From the NCBI GenBank assembly GCA_016715945.1, contig JADJXJ010000001.1, positions 806,001 to 870,000 of the forward strand: 64,000 nucleotides of DNA. Direction: 5' to 3'. The notes under the pieces were generated by a model, which saw nothing but the letters and a program-made list of their open reading frames with translations, made no database searches and had not been told where the DNA came from. The position numbers and the translations under genes are program-made. Shown here in pieces: positions 16,323-24,446 of the stretch; the stretch's first letter is position 1, and each line of letters begins with the position of its first letter. This DNA is from Bacteroidota bacterium. GTDB taxonomy: Bacteria > Bacteroidota > Bacteroidia > Bacteroidales > F082.

Positions 16323-17156
16323 ATGGAGCAGTGCCTGCACCAGTGGTTCGTTGCAGATGGTCAGCTTCGCAATAGTTGCGATTTTCACGATGGTCTGATA
16401 CCGGCCCATAACGCTGTTTATGAGGTAATTCGGATCATTCATGGCAAGCCATTGTTTCTCAAGGCACACCTCGAAAGGCTGTATGAGAGCCTGCAGCTTA
16501 CGGCGATGAACCATTTTCCCAAACCTGAATCCGTCCGGCTCAGCATCAAAACCCTGATTCAGGCCAATGGCGTGCATACAGGCAACCTTAAGCTGTTGGT
16601 CGGCAAGGGTAGCACAAATTCCTCCGCTCAAATCTTTGCATGGTTGATACCATATTTTTATCCCTCAGAAGACATGTATCTGAACGGGGTAAATGTTTCC
16701 TTGTTCACCTACCAAAGGAAACAACCGAATGCAAAATTGGTGAACCCTGAACTGAAAAGCGCTGCATCCGGCCTGATGGAACAACAGGAGGCCTATGAGC
16801 TTTTGCTTCATCACAACGGGCTGATTACCGAAGGAAGCAGATCAAATGTGTTTTTTATTATCGGTAATACGATCCGAACGGCTCCGGACAACCTGGTGCT
16901 GAAAGGAATTACCAGGGATAAAGTATTGGAGATCATTAAAATAAATAAGATACCACTCGAGTTGGAGGCTGTCGGGCTCAATGAGCTGGAACGGGTAGAA
17001 GCGGCTTTTCTTTGCGGCACTTCACCCCGTGTGCTGCCCATCCGAAGCATTGACCATCAATACTATTTTGATGTACAAAATCAAACCATAAAGGACATCC
17101 GGTTGACCTATGACCAAATGATCGCGGACGATATTGATTCTTTTGTCTGGGAATGA
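16323..17156 (+). CDS. Class IV PLP aminotransferase (PabC/IlvE-like)
   Basis: A fold-type IV PLP enzyme, 277 residues, starting at MEQCLHQWFVADGQL. The family signatures are YEVIRIIHGKPLFLKAHLER, the PLP lysine in NPELKSAASG (about residue 149), the cofactor-loop ITEGSRSNVFFI, and LKGITRDKVLEI. The enzyme could be 4-amino-4-deoxychorismate lyase, a branched-chain or a D-amino acid aminotransferase; the divergent N-terminus and absence of folate or branched-chain genes nearby leave this open. It is coupled to the DUF2007 gene. Confidence 0.85.
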   Translation: MEQCLHQWFVADGQLRNSCDFHDGLIPAHNAVYEVIRIIHGKPLFLKAHLERLYESLQLTAMNHFPKPESVRLSIKTLIQANGVHTGNLKLLVGKGSTNSSAQIFAWLIPYFYPSEDMYLNGVNVSLFTYQRKQPNAKLVNPELKSAASGLMEQQEAYELLLHHNGLITEGSRSNVFFIIGNTIRTAPDNLVLKGITRDKVLEIIKINKIPLELEAVGLNELERVEAAFLCGTSPRVLPIRSIDHQYYFDVQNQTIKDIRLTYDQMIADDIDSFVWE

Positions 17157-17475
17157 GGGTATTATTACTTCGGCGTTTAATTATCGCAATTAACTAGCAT
17201 GGGGTTTAGCTTACTTTTTCATGTTCAATAAACTTTTGTCCTTCGTTTTGTCGTGATATGGTTTTTACAGGCATGGCCTGACACAGCCTTCAGGTTTAAA
17301 TTAGTCTGCGTGGTTCTGGTTTGTGCATTGTGTTGGTCTTCAAATCATTACTCACGTATTGGTCAGGATTGAGTCAGGACGATTTTGGTTGGTAATAGCT
17401 ATAGCACTAAAGGGTTTTGGAAATAACATGAATGAGTTCCTCGCTTGCGGCGGATTAGATACCTGGATAGAACTA

Positions 17476-17708
17476 CGCTGATAGTGATCACGGTAAAATG
17501 AAGGAGATTTCTCCCTTCAGAACTCGCTGATAATGATCACGGTAAATGAAGGAGATTTCTCCCTTCAGAACTCGCTAATAATGATCACGGTAAATGAAGG
17601 AGATTTCTCCCTTCAGAACTCGCTGATAATGATCACGGTAAATGAAGGAGATTTCTCCCTTCAGAACTCGCTAATAATGATCACGGTAAATGAAGGAGAT
17701 TTCTCCCT
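17476..17708. repeat. 48-bp tandem repeat array, about 4.8 copies
   Basis: Units start at 17476, 17525, 17573, 17621 and 17669 with no spacers. Unit 1 has one extra A and a tagtg variant; units 2-5 are otherwise identical except that position 5 alternates G, A, G, A, which indicates that a 96-bp dimer was duplicated last. Each unit carries the self-complementary core GGAGATTTCTCC. The last unit is cut at 40 bases and merges with the left arm of the palindrome. Confidence 0.95.
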
Positions 17709-17885
17709 CGAGTTTTTCGCTGCGCTCAAAACTCTCAGTCGAAATGACAGGCGCCTGAAACAGGAATAGGGTAAGTGGGCGGTGCGCCTGCGGCGCACCG
17801 CCCACTTACCCCCCCTTATCCGTTTGCAGCCTGTCAATTCGACGAGTCATTTCCCGCCAGGGAAAGGACGAGGAGAAATCTCCTT
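17693..17885. repeat. Large nested palindrome (MITE/BIME-like element)
   Basis: Three arm pairs share one centre near 17790: an inner perfect 19-bp hairpin (17769-17787 with 17793-17811), a middle 14-bp pair with one mismatch (17739-17752 with 17829-17842), and an outer exact 14-bp pair (17693-17706 with 17872-17885). The inner stem is GC-rich with a 5-base loop. No transposase is present. It may be a miniature mobile element, a strong bidirectional terminator, or both. Confidence 0.85.
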
Positions 17886-18282
17886 CTTGTTAATATGAAT
17901 TAGACTGCGAAAAGTAACGGGAGCGAGACCCTGTTCCGCCCTGGGGAAAATCTCCTGTTAGTTTAATCTAACTTCTTTCTGATTTCATGAAGAGGCATTA
18001 CGCCTTGTTTCCTGCCCTTGGTTTTAGGGTTTATTGCCTTTGTCCATTCTTACGTGGATAATTTCTACCAAAGTTGAACTGTCCGTCTGCTGCAACTAAT
18101 TATTTCGACAAACTCAGCATGTTTCTTAACGCCTTGTATCATGCGTATGACCGTACGGTTTATTTCCATAGGTGCTGAATCGGGAAGTTATACAAAATCT
18201 ATGCGTTTCAGGCGACAAAGACGCATTGGTATTTATGTATTTAGTCGCCATGGCAATTAATTTCCGCTATAATTAATTTTCA

Positions 18283-18290
18283 TATTTTTG
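18283..18290 (+). promoter_or_regulatory. Putative -7 box (TATTTTTG) just before the CAP-SPOR gene
   Basis: TATTTTTG matches TAnnTTTG and ends 4 bases before the ATG at 18295. If used, the mRNA would have almost no leader, or translation would start at a later codon. Confidence 0.3.
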
Positions 18291-18294
18291 GCCT

Positions 18295-19149
18295 ATGCGC
18301 CTTCGACTCCATTTGCAGAAGTTGTTGATTTTGCTCCTCTTTGTGCGGTTACATCCGGCCAATCTTTCCGCTCAGGAAGTATGCCTGAGTGATGATGAAA
18401 ACCGGCTTGCCACATTGATCAATCAGTTGAGGCAACAGCACCGGCTGCCTGAGATTGCCCTGTCGGCAAGCCTTACTTTTGTGGCCAAAACCCACGTCAA
18501 CGATCTTCAGCTGAACCGGCCCGATACAAGCATCTGTTCAACAGCGAGTTGGTCGAATAAGGGCCAATGGACGCCCTGTTGCTTCACCGCCCTGGCTCCC
18601 CGGTTCGAATGCATGTGGAACAAACCCAGGGAACTGACAAACTATACATTCCGGGGTTATGAGATCAGCCACTTTGAAGAGGGAATAATTCATGTGGACA
18701 GTCTGTTTTCGATCTGGATGCGCACCCCGGCCGTGGTGGATATGTTGTTGGGGCGCAATGCCCACAGCGACAAACGCTGGGCAGTGATGGGGATAGCCAT
18801 CGGAGAAAATTACGCCTCCCTCTGGCTGGGACAGCGACCCGATGCGGCAGGAAAGCCGGCCCTGTGCAGGAACATAAATCCGGCAAATGAACCATCGGCT
18901 GATAAACAGATGGATGTAAACACAAAACCAGGTAAATACCACCTCATTTTTGCCAGTTTTTCCAACCGTGCCGATGCCAACGAAGCTGTCAGGCGTTTTC
19001 GCAACAGCGGTTTCCCCAATGCTGCCGTCATCGCAAAGGACGGGCGGTTTCGGGTGTCGATCAATACATACAAATTTCTGAAAGAAGCCATGGAAGCCCG
19101 GGAAAAACTGTTGGCCGAATATCCGGACATCTGGGTAATGAAAGAATAG
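18295..19149 (+). CDS. Exported CAP (SCP/PR-1) domain protein with SPOR domain
   Basis: The 284-residue protein has a signal peptide (residues 1-27, ending LSAQ). A CAP-like domain follows (about 30-185: NRLATLINQLRQQHRLPEIA, FVAKTHVNDL, RWAVMGIAIGENYASLWLGQ). A SPOR domain closes the protein (about 212-284: KYHLIFASFSNRADANEAVR). SPOR domains bind denuded peptidoglycan at division sites, so by inference the protein sits in the periplasm on the wall. The CAP domain role is unknown; the usual His/Glu pattern of CAP proteins is only partly visible. It stands 44 bases before the photolyase gene. Confidence 0.75.
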   Translation: MRLRLHLQKLLILLLFVRLHPANLSAQEVCLSDDENRLATLINQLRQQHRLPEIALSASLTFVAKTHVNDLQLNRPDTSICSTASWSNKGQWTPCCFTALAPRFECMWNKPRELTNYTFRGYEISHFEEGIIHVDSLFSIWMRTPAVVDMLLGRNAHSDKRWAVMGIAIGENYASLWLGQRPDAAGKPALCRNINPANEPSADKQMDVNTKPGKYHLIFASFSNRADANEAVRRFRNSGFPNAAVIAKDGRFRVSINTYKFLKEAMEAREKLLAEYPDIWVMKE

Positions 19150-19193
19150 CCGGCAAACCTTTGGCGCTCCGACTTGTTTATCAGAAAAAACCT

Positions 19194-20480
19194 ATGATCA
19201 ACATCTTCTGGTTTCGCCGCGATCTCCGGCTCGACGATAATCATGGACTTTACAGGGCTTTGAGCTCCGGACTACCCGTTCAGTTGCTGTTCATTTTCGA
19301 CAAAGCCATACTCCAAAAGCTTGAAAGCAAACAAGATGCAAGGGTCACTTTTATTCACGATCAACTCGCAAGGCTCAATCAGGAACTCAAACCATTCGAT
19401 ACCAGCATCTTAGTGGAGTATGGAAGACCTGTAGAAGTGTTTGATAAAATTCTTGATCAAAAACAGGTTCACACGGTATTCACAAACGAAGACTATGAAC
19501 CCTATGCCATCGAAAGGGACATGGCAATTGCTATGTTGCTGAATTCAAGAGGAGTAGCGTTCCAAAGATTCAAGGATCAGGTGATTTTCGCACCCGGGGA
19601 GGTGCTCAAGGACGATGGCCGGCCCTATACTGTGTTTACGCCGTTTTCAAAAAAATGGAAGATGCTGCTCAGGCCAGAGCATTACGCTGAGTTTCCGTCA
19701 AGGGAACTCCTAACCAAATGTTTCAAAAACAACCAATCCCTGCCCGGACTACAAGACTTTGATTTTCAGCGCTCAGCCATCAAGATCCCAGAAGCCCGGC
19801 TGGAGGCAGACCTAATACAAAACTACGCACAAACGCGGAATTTTCCTGGGATTGCAGGCACAAGCATGGCTGGCGTGCACCTCCGGTTTGGAACTATAAG
19901 CGTCAGAAAAGCCGTGCGGCTTACTGTCGGGCACAGTGAAACCTGGCTTAACGAGCTCATCTGGCGCGAATTTTTCATGCACATCCTGTACCATTTTCCG
20001 CACAGCGCCACCGAAAATTTCAATCCACGCTATAACCGGCTGCAATGGCGCAACGACGAAGAAGCCTTCCGGCGCTGGTGCGAAGGCAGGACAGGTTTTG
20101 CCATGGTAGATGCCGGCATGAGGGAACTCAATGCCACGGGATATATGCACAACCGCGTCCGGATGGTAACGGCAAGTTTTCTCACCAAGCACCTGCTAAC
20201 CGACTGGCGTTGGGGCGAAGCCTATTTTGCTTCGAAACTGCTCGACTTCGAACTGGCTTCGAATGTCGGCAACTGGCAATGGGCAGCCGGAACTGGTTGT
20301 GATGCAGCGCCTTACTTCAGGGTATTTAATCCCGCAGAACAAGTGAAAAAATTCGACCCCGACCTGAAGTACATCCGTAAATGGGTGCCTGAATACAGCG
20401 AAATCACTTACCGGCCCATGCTCGACCATGCGCAGGCCCGACTGCGTGCCATCGAAACTTACAAATCCGCATTGAGCTAA
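19194..20480 (+). CDS. phrB: Deoxyribodipyrimidine photolyase (class I type)
   Basis: A light-driven FAD enzyme that splits cyclobutane pyrimidine dimers. The 428-residue protein starts MINIFWFRRDLRLDDNHGLY. The N-terminal alpha/beta antenna domain (1-130) is followed by the helical FAD domain with LNELIWREFFMHILYHFP, RWCEGRTGFAMVDAGMREL, GYMHNRVRMVTASFLTKHL and NWQWAAGTGCDAAPYFRVFN. These cover the FAD-binding and Trp electron-transfer residues of class I photolyases and cryptochromes. The length is slightly short for the class (about 470). The in-frame start at 19161 lacks support. Confidence 0.93.
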   Translation: MINIFWFRRDLRLDDNHGLYRALSSGLPVQLLFIFDKAILQKLESKQDARVTFIHDQLARLNQELKPFDTSILVEYGRPVEVFDKILDQKQVHTVFTNEDYEPYAIERDMAIAMLLNSRGVAFQRFKDQVIFAPGEVLKDDGRPYTVFTPFSKKWKMLLRPEHYAEFPSRELLTKCFKNNQSLPGLQDFDFQRSAIKIPEARLEADLIQNYAQTRNFPGIAGTSMAGVHLRFGTISVRKAVRLTVGHSETWLNELIWREFFMHILYHFPHSATENFNPRYNRLQWRNDEEAFRRWCEGRTGFAMVDAGMRELNATGYMHNRVRMVTASFLTKHLLTDWRWGEAYFASKLLDFELASNVGNWQWAAGTGCDAAPYFRVFNPAEQVKKFDPDLKYIRKWVPEYSEITYRPMLDHAQARLRAIETYKSALS

Positions 20481-20518
20481 AAACCGTGCTCGTTGACAGC
20501 GTCAGCGTAAACTGATTT

Positions 20519-20549
20519 TTTGGACTTTGCACTATGGGCCATATCTTTG
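20519..20549 (+). promoter_or_regulatory. Putative Bacteroidota promoter (TTTG-N19-TATCTTTG)
   Basis: A -33 TTTG at 20519-20522 and a -7 TATCTTTG at 20542-20549 are separated by 19 bases, the best two-part match to the phylum consensus in the window. It lies 19 bases before the ATG at 20568. Confidence 0.6.
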
Positions 20550-20567
20550 TGCAAAATCCGTTAATCC

Positions 20568-21773
20568 ATGGCAAATTATACTCTTGCTGAAGTCAACAAC
20601 GAAAGCCTTGAAAATGCATGGCTTGCTTTGCCTGCGCGCATGTATCGCAATGATAAAAACTACGTCAGGCCACTTGATCAGGATGTGAAGAAACTTTTCG
20701 ACCCTTCAGCCAACAAAAAGTTGCGCAAGGGGGAAGCTGTCCGCTGGCTTCTGGCTGATGGACATGGCAATTACGTGGGCAGGATAGCTGCCTTCATCGA
20801 CCCCCATACGGCTAAAAACAATGAACAACCCACGGGTGGTTGTGGATTTTTTGATTGCCCGAACGACTTCGAAGCTGCAAGAATCCTCTTTGATGCCGCC
20901 AAAACCTGGCTCGAACAAAGAGGAATGGAAGCCATGGACGGCCCGATAAATTTCGGCGACCGCGACAATTTCTGGGGGGTGCTGGTGGATGGTTTTACTG
21001 AGCCGGTGTTCAACATGCCCTATAACTACCCGTATTACAAGGACTTATTCGAGAAATACGGTTTCCAGAACTACTTCAATCAGTACACCTATCGCAGAAT
21101 GATTTATGATGGCGGCCTGAGCGAGAAGGTTTTTGAAAAGGCTGCCAGAATCCAGAAAAATCCGGATTACCACTTCGAAATGGTAAGCTGGAAAAAAATG
21201 GAGAAATACGCTGAGGATTTCATGACCATCTATAACAAGGCCTGGGGGGTAATTCCTGGTGTGAAGATGATTACCCGGGAGCATGCCATGGCCCTGCTGA
21301 AGCAGATGAAACCCATTCTCGACCCCAGGCTTGCACACTTTGGTTATTATAAAGGTGAGCCCATCGCCTTTTTCATCATGATGCAGGACCTTAATCAGGT
21401 GATTTACGATTTCAACGGTAAGATCAACTGGATCAATAAGTTAAAGTTGCTTTACCGACTAAAGGTTAGCAAAAGCTGCACCCGAATTATCGGAAGAATC
21501 TTTGGCATTGTTCCTGAACATCAGGGTAAAGGGGTGGATGGAGCCATAGTATTGCATTTCAGGGAGATAGCAATTCAGAAGAACTTTAAGTACAAAGAAT
21601 TGCAGTTGAACTGGATTGGTGATTTCAATCCGCCAATGATGAAAATAGCCGAAGGAATCGGAGGGCAGATATACAAAACCCACGTTACCTACCGCTACCT
21701 GTTCGATCGCAACAAACCTTTCAAAAGGGCTGAGCGTCAGGAGTCGGCAAGAACAAAAGGACTTAAGGAGTGA
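20568..21773 (+). CDS. GNAT-superfamily-like conserved protein
   Basis: The 401-residue protein is a conserved Bacteroidota family with an acyltransferase-like build. Residues 60-190 have a strand/helix pattern with GNYVGRIAAFIDPH and a GPINFGDRDNFWGVLVDGF segment. The second half has FGYYKGEPIAFFIMMQDLNQ and RIFGIVPEHQGKGVDGAIVL, the last resembling the acetyl-CoA pyrophosphate loop (Q/RxxGxG/A). By inference it is an N-acetyltransferase with an unknown substrate. A two-part promoter precedes it, and it is convergent with the amidohydrolase gene 30 bases away. Confidence 0.65.
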   Translation: MANYTLAEVNNESLENAWLALPARMYRNDKNYVRPLDQDVKKLFDPSANKKLRKGEAVRWLLADGHGNYVGRIAAFIDPHTAKNNEQPTGGCGFFDCPNDFEAARILFDAAKTWLEQRGMEAMDGPINFGDRDNFWGVLVDGFTEPVFNMPYNYPYYKDLFEKYGFQNYFNQYTYRRMIYDGGLSEKVFEKAARIQKNPDYHFEMVSWKKMEKYAEDFMTIYNKAWGVIPGVKMITREHAMALLKQMKPILDPRLAHFGYYKGEPIAFFIMMQDLNQVIYDFNGKINWINKLKLLYRLKVSKSCTRIIGRIFGIVPEHQGKGVDGAIVLHFREIAIQKNFKYKELQLNWIGDFNPPMMKIAEGIGGQIYKTHVTYRYLFDRNKPFKRAERQESARTKGLKE

Positions 21774-21803
21774 GCACTAAAAACGGCTCACACTCCACGT
21801 AAA

Positions 21804-23462
21804 TCACTCATCAGCAAACATTTGCAGGCCTGAGCTAAACACATAACGGGCTCTGGCGTTGGCCACATCAGCCGGTGATGCGGTCATCAGATCGGTGTTG
21901 AGCACCACAAAATCAGCCAGTTTTCCAGGTTCGATGCTCCCTTTGATTTGCTCTTCGAATCCTCCACGCGCAGCCCAGATAGTCATGGAACGTAATGCCT
22001 CCTCCCGGCTGAGCGCCTGCTCCGGCAGGAAACCATCGTCGGGCCAGCCATTCAAATCTTTTCTGAACACAGCTGCATAAAATGTGTATATGGGGTTGAC
22101 GTGCTCGATCGGAAAATCGGTGCCATTGATGAGCCAGCCATTCTGCCCAAGAAGTCTTTTCGAAGCGTATGCATTCTTAATCCTCTCATCCCCAATACGT
22201 TCCACAGCCCAATACATATCAGAGGTGGCGTGTGTACTTTGTATGCTCGGGATGATATTGAATTGCGAGAAACGATCAAAATCATCGGGATGCACAATCT
22301 GGGCATGTTCTACCCGCCAGCGCCTGTCGTTGGCGGTTTTGAGATAACTGCCATAAAGGTCGAGCACGTAGCGGACTGCCGCATCTCCAATGGCATGGGT
22401 ATTAACCTGAAATCCAGCATCGTATGCCCTTTTCAGCACCTTATTAAAAAATTCATCTTCATGCATCTTCAGTCCGGTGGTGCCCGGGCTGTCGGAATAA
22501 GGCTCAAGCAACCAGGCGCCGCGCGATCCCAGGGCTCCGTCGGCAAACAGCTTCACTGCGGTGATGCTGAGCATCTCGCCCACCTGCGGACCAGCCGGAA
22601 GATAGCGATCGAGTGTAGCTTCGTCGGGGTTGAGCATCGCATTGATGCGCATTTTAAGTTTTCCTTCTTCCTGCATCTGCCGGATGAGTTCGATGGTTTC
22701 GGCAGACAATCCGGCATCGTGCACACTGGTCAGTCCCAGCGCAAAACACTTTTCCTGTGCTTCGAGCAGGGCCTGCATTTTTTCTTCAGTTGTGAGCGGA
22801 GGTATCATTGACCTGACGCGTTCGTAGGCCTTGTCGATCAAAACCCCTGTTGGTTTACCTCTGGAATCAAGCAAAATTTCTCCTCCTTCAATCCGGCTTC
22901 GGCTGTCGATGCCTGCCTCAGCTAAAGCGGCTTGGCTTACCAGACCTGCATGGCCATCAATTCGGATAAGCAGGATTTTCTTCCCGGGGAAGTGAGCCTC
23001 AAGCAATTCGTTATCAGGAAACATCTTTCCCGGAAACAGGTTCTGATCCCATCCCCTGCCCAGCAACCATTCCGACTGGTGCTTTCCGGAATGTGCTTTC
23101 AGGCGTTCCACCACCTCTTCCATCGAACGGCTTCCGGCCAGATCGGCATAACGTACCAGGTTTTCGCCATAACCGTAAAAATGGCAATGCCCGTCGATGA
23201 AACCCGGATAAACCGGCAAACCGGAAACATCCAGGATGTGATCGGATTCAAAGCGGCTAAGGATGTCTTCGTTGGATCCAACCGCGGCAAACTTTCCGTT
23301 TACGACCGCAAAAGCCTCTGCCGTCCGGAATGATTCGTCAACTGTATAAACTTTTCCGTTCACCAGTATCAGATCGGCATGTTGCTTTTTGTTCTGACAT
23401 GACATTAGAACGATAGTGGTCAAAGTCATGGCCGCCAGGAGTTTAGAGATTTTGTATTCCAT
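21804..23462 (-). CDS. Lipoprotein amidohydrolase, YtcJ-like
   Basis: A metal-dependent hydrolase of the amidohydrolase superfamily, 552 residues. The start MEYKISKLLAAMTL leads to a lipobox VLMSC, so it is probably tethered to a membrane. Catalytic signatures are FIDGHCHFYGYG (HxH), GHAGLVSQAALAEAGI, VNTHAIGDAAVRYVLDLY, WRVEHAQIVHPDDF and NGTDFPIEHVNPIYT (metal Asp). YtcJ-like enzymes act on unknown cyclic amides or similar. The start overlaps the upstream ABC ATPase gene by 20 bases, which suggests a shared transcript; an alternative start is the Met at residue 12. Confidence 0.9.
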   Translation of the reverse strand: MEYKISKLLAAMTLTTIVLMSCQNKKQHADLILVNGKVYTVDESFRTAEAFAVVNGKFAAVGSNEDILSRFESDHILDVSGLPVYPGFIDGHCHFYGYGENLVRYADLAGSRSMEEVVERLKAHSGKHQSEWLLGRGWDQNLFPGKMFPDNELLEAHFPGKKILLIRIDGHAGLVSQAALAEAGIDSRSRIEGGEILLDSRGKPTGVLIDKAYERVRSMIPPLTTEEKMQALLEAQEKCFALGLTSVHDAGLSAETIELIRQMQEEGKLKMRINAMLNPDEATLDRYLPAGPQVGEMLSITAVKLFADGALGSRGAWLLEPYSDSPGTTGLKMHEDEFFNKVLKRAYDAGFQVNTHAIGDAAVRYVLDLYGSYLKTANDRRWRVEHAQIVHPDDFDRFSQFNIIPSIQSTHATSDMYWAVERIGDERIKNAYASKRLLGQNGWLINGTDFPIEHVNPIYTFYAAVFRKDLNGWPDDGFLPEQALSREEALRSMTIWAARGGFEEQIKGSIEPGKLADFVVLNTDLMTASPADVANARARYVFSSGLQMFADE

Positions 23463-24444
23463 ATATCAAAGCTTCGAAGTTTTCAAAATTATGGGTTTTG
23501 CCTTTAAAGGTAATCTGGACAATACCTGCCTGCTGCCTGACCACAAGGTCGGCCTGCGGAAGAGCTGAGGGAATAAAGCCTTTTCGTTGTAAAGCACTAC
23601 TAACTAATGTTTTATCAACTGTGTCATTCTCAAAAAAATAGGTGCCTCTGATGGCATCATGCACCACAAAATGTCCGGAGAGGGTATCGAAGCGGAGGCG
23701 CTGGTTACCAAAAGCACTGGCAAAGGCATTCTGTCTCAGCAGGATTTCGGGTGCCCCCTGCCCTACCTGCACTCCGTTGCCCAACAGCCAGACATGGTCG
23801 GCTGTCCGGATAATCAAATCGAGATCGTGCGAAGAGAAAAGCACAGTCTTTTGCTGTTCTGTTGTAAGCCGTTTGAGCAGGTGCATCAGCTCAATTTTGC
23901 TGGGGAAATCGAGAAAGGCTGCAGGTTCGTCGAGTACGATGATGGGGGTATCCTGAGCTAATGCCTTGGCAATCATTACCTTCTGTCGCTCACCATCGCT
24001 GATGCTGTTCAGAAAATTGTCCTTCAGATGGCTGATGGAGGTATATTCCAGACTTTTCTCAATCGCCAGATGATCGGCTTGGCTCAATCTTCCCCAGAAC
24101 CCGGTGTAGGGTGCACGACCCGAAGCAACCGTCTCATAAACAGTAAGATACTGTTCTTCAGGCCGGTCGGTTAACACAAGGCTGATCAGTTGCGAGAGTG
24201 CTGATGGCTTAAGTTGCGTTATTTCTTTTCCAAACAACAAGATGTTGCCTGCCAAAGGTTTGAGCAATCCGGAAATGGTTTTCAGCAAGGTACTTTTGCC
24301 GGCGCCATTGAGTCCGGCAATGGCAGTAAGCTGTCCCTTTTCAAAAGCAGTATCAATGCCATGAAGCACCAGTTTGTGTTGCTTAGCGGCCTGGTAGCCC
24401 ACGCTGAGGTTGCGGCATTCGATCGCTTTTGAGGAGAGCTGCAT
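23443..24444 (-). CDS. ABC transporter ATPase, FecE/BtuD type, with C-terminal extension
   Basis: The ATPase of a metal-chelate or cobalamin importer, 333 residues from MQLSSKAIECRNLSVGYQ. Residues 1-255 hold Walker A GLNGAGKST, Q-loop region LVLTDRPEEQ, signature ISDGERQKVMIAKALA, Walker B PIIVLDEPAAFLD and the switch His SSHDLDL. About 75 further residues follow (VHDAIRGTYFFEND to the end) that are absent from the 255-residue family norm and look like a small alpha/beta domain. It lies 2 bases after the permease stop, in the order binding protein, permease, ATPase. Confidence 0.9.
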   Translation of the reverse strand: MQLSSKAIECRNLSVGYQAAKQHKLVLHGIDTAFEKGQLTAIAGLNGAGKSTLLKTISGLLKPLAGNILLFGKEITQLKPSALSQLISLVLTDRPEEQYLTVYETVASGRAPYTGFWGRLSQADHLAIEKSLEYTSISHLKDNFLNSISDGERQKVMIAKALAQDTPIIVLDEPAAFLDFPSKIELMHLLKRLTTEQQKTVLFSSHDLDLIIRTADHVWLLGNGVQVGQGAPEILLRQNAFASAFGNQRLRFDTLSGHFVVHDAIRGTYFFENDTVDKTLVSSALQRKGFIPSALPQADLVVRQQAGIVQITFKGKTHNFENFEALIYGIQNL

Positions 24445-24446
24445 AC

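Larger units (their letters stand above)
17157..18294. other. Gene-free, repeat-rich intergenic region
   Basis: These 1.14 kb contain no credible gene. 17157-17475 shows nothing recognisable. 17476-17708 is a 48-bp tandem array, 17693-17885 a nested palindrome, and 17886-18294 is AT-richer with only a short TTTCGACAAACTCAGCATG segment (about 18104-18122) of the kind dispersed between genes in many genomes. The open frame at 17533-17769 is the array read through and is rejected as a gene. Confidence 0.75.

Noticed and set aside
17476..17708. CRISPR array
   Set aside because: The repeats abut with no unique spacers, and no cas gene is near.
17533..17769. Open frame of 78 codons made of repeats MITVNEGDFSLQNSLI
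   Set aside because: It is the 48-bp tandem array read in one frame, which is a multiple of 3 by chance. It has no start signal, no family and runs into the palindrome.
21774..21803. Terminator between the GNAT-like and amidohydrolase genes
   Set aside because: A short imperfect hairpin (GTGAGC/GCTCAC) is present but no T run follows on either strand.
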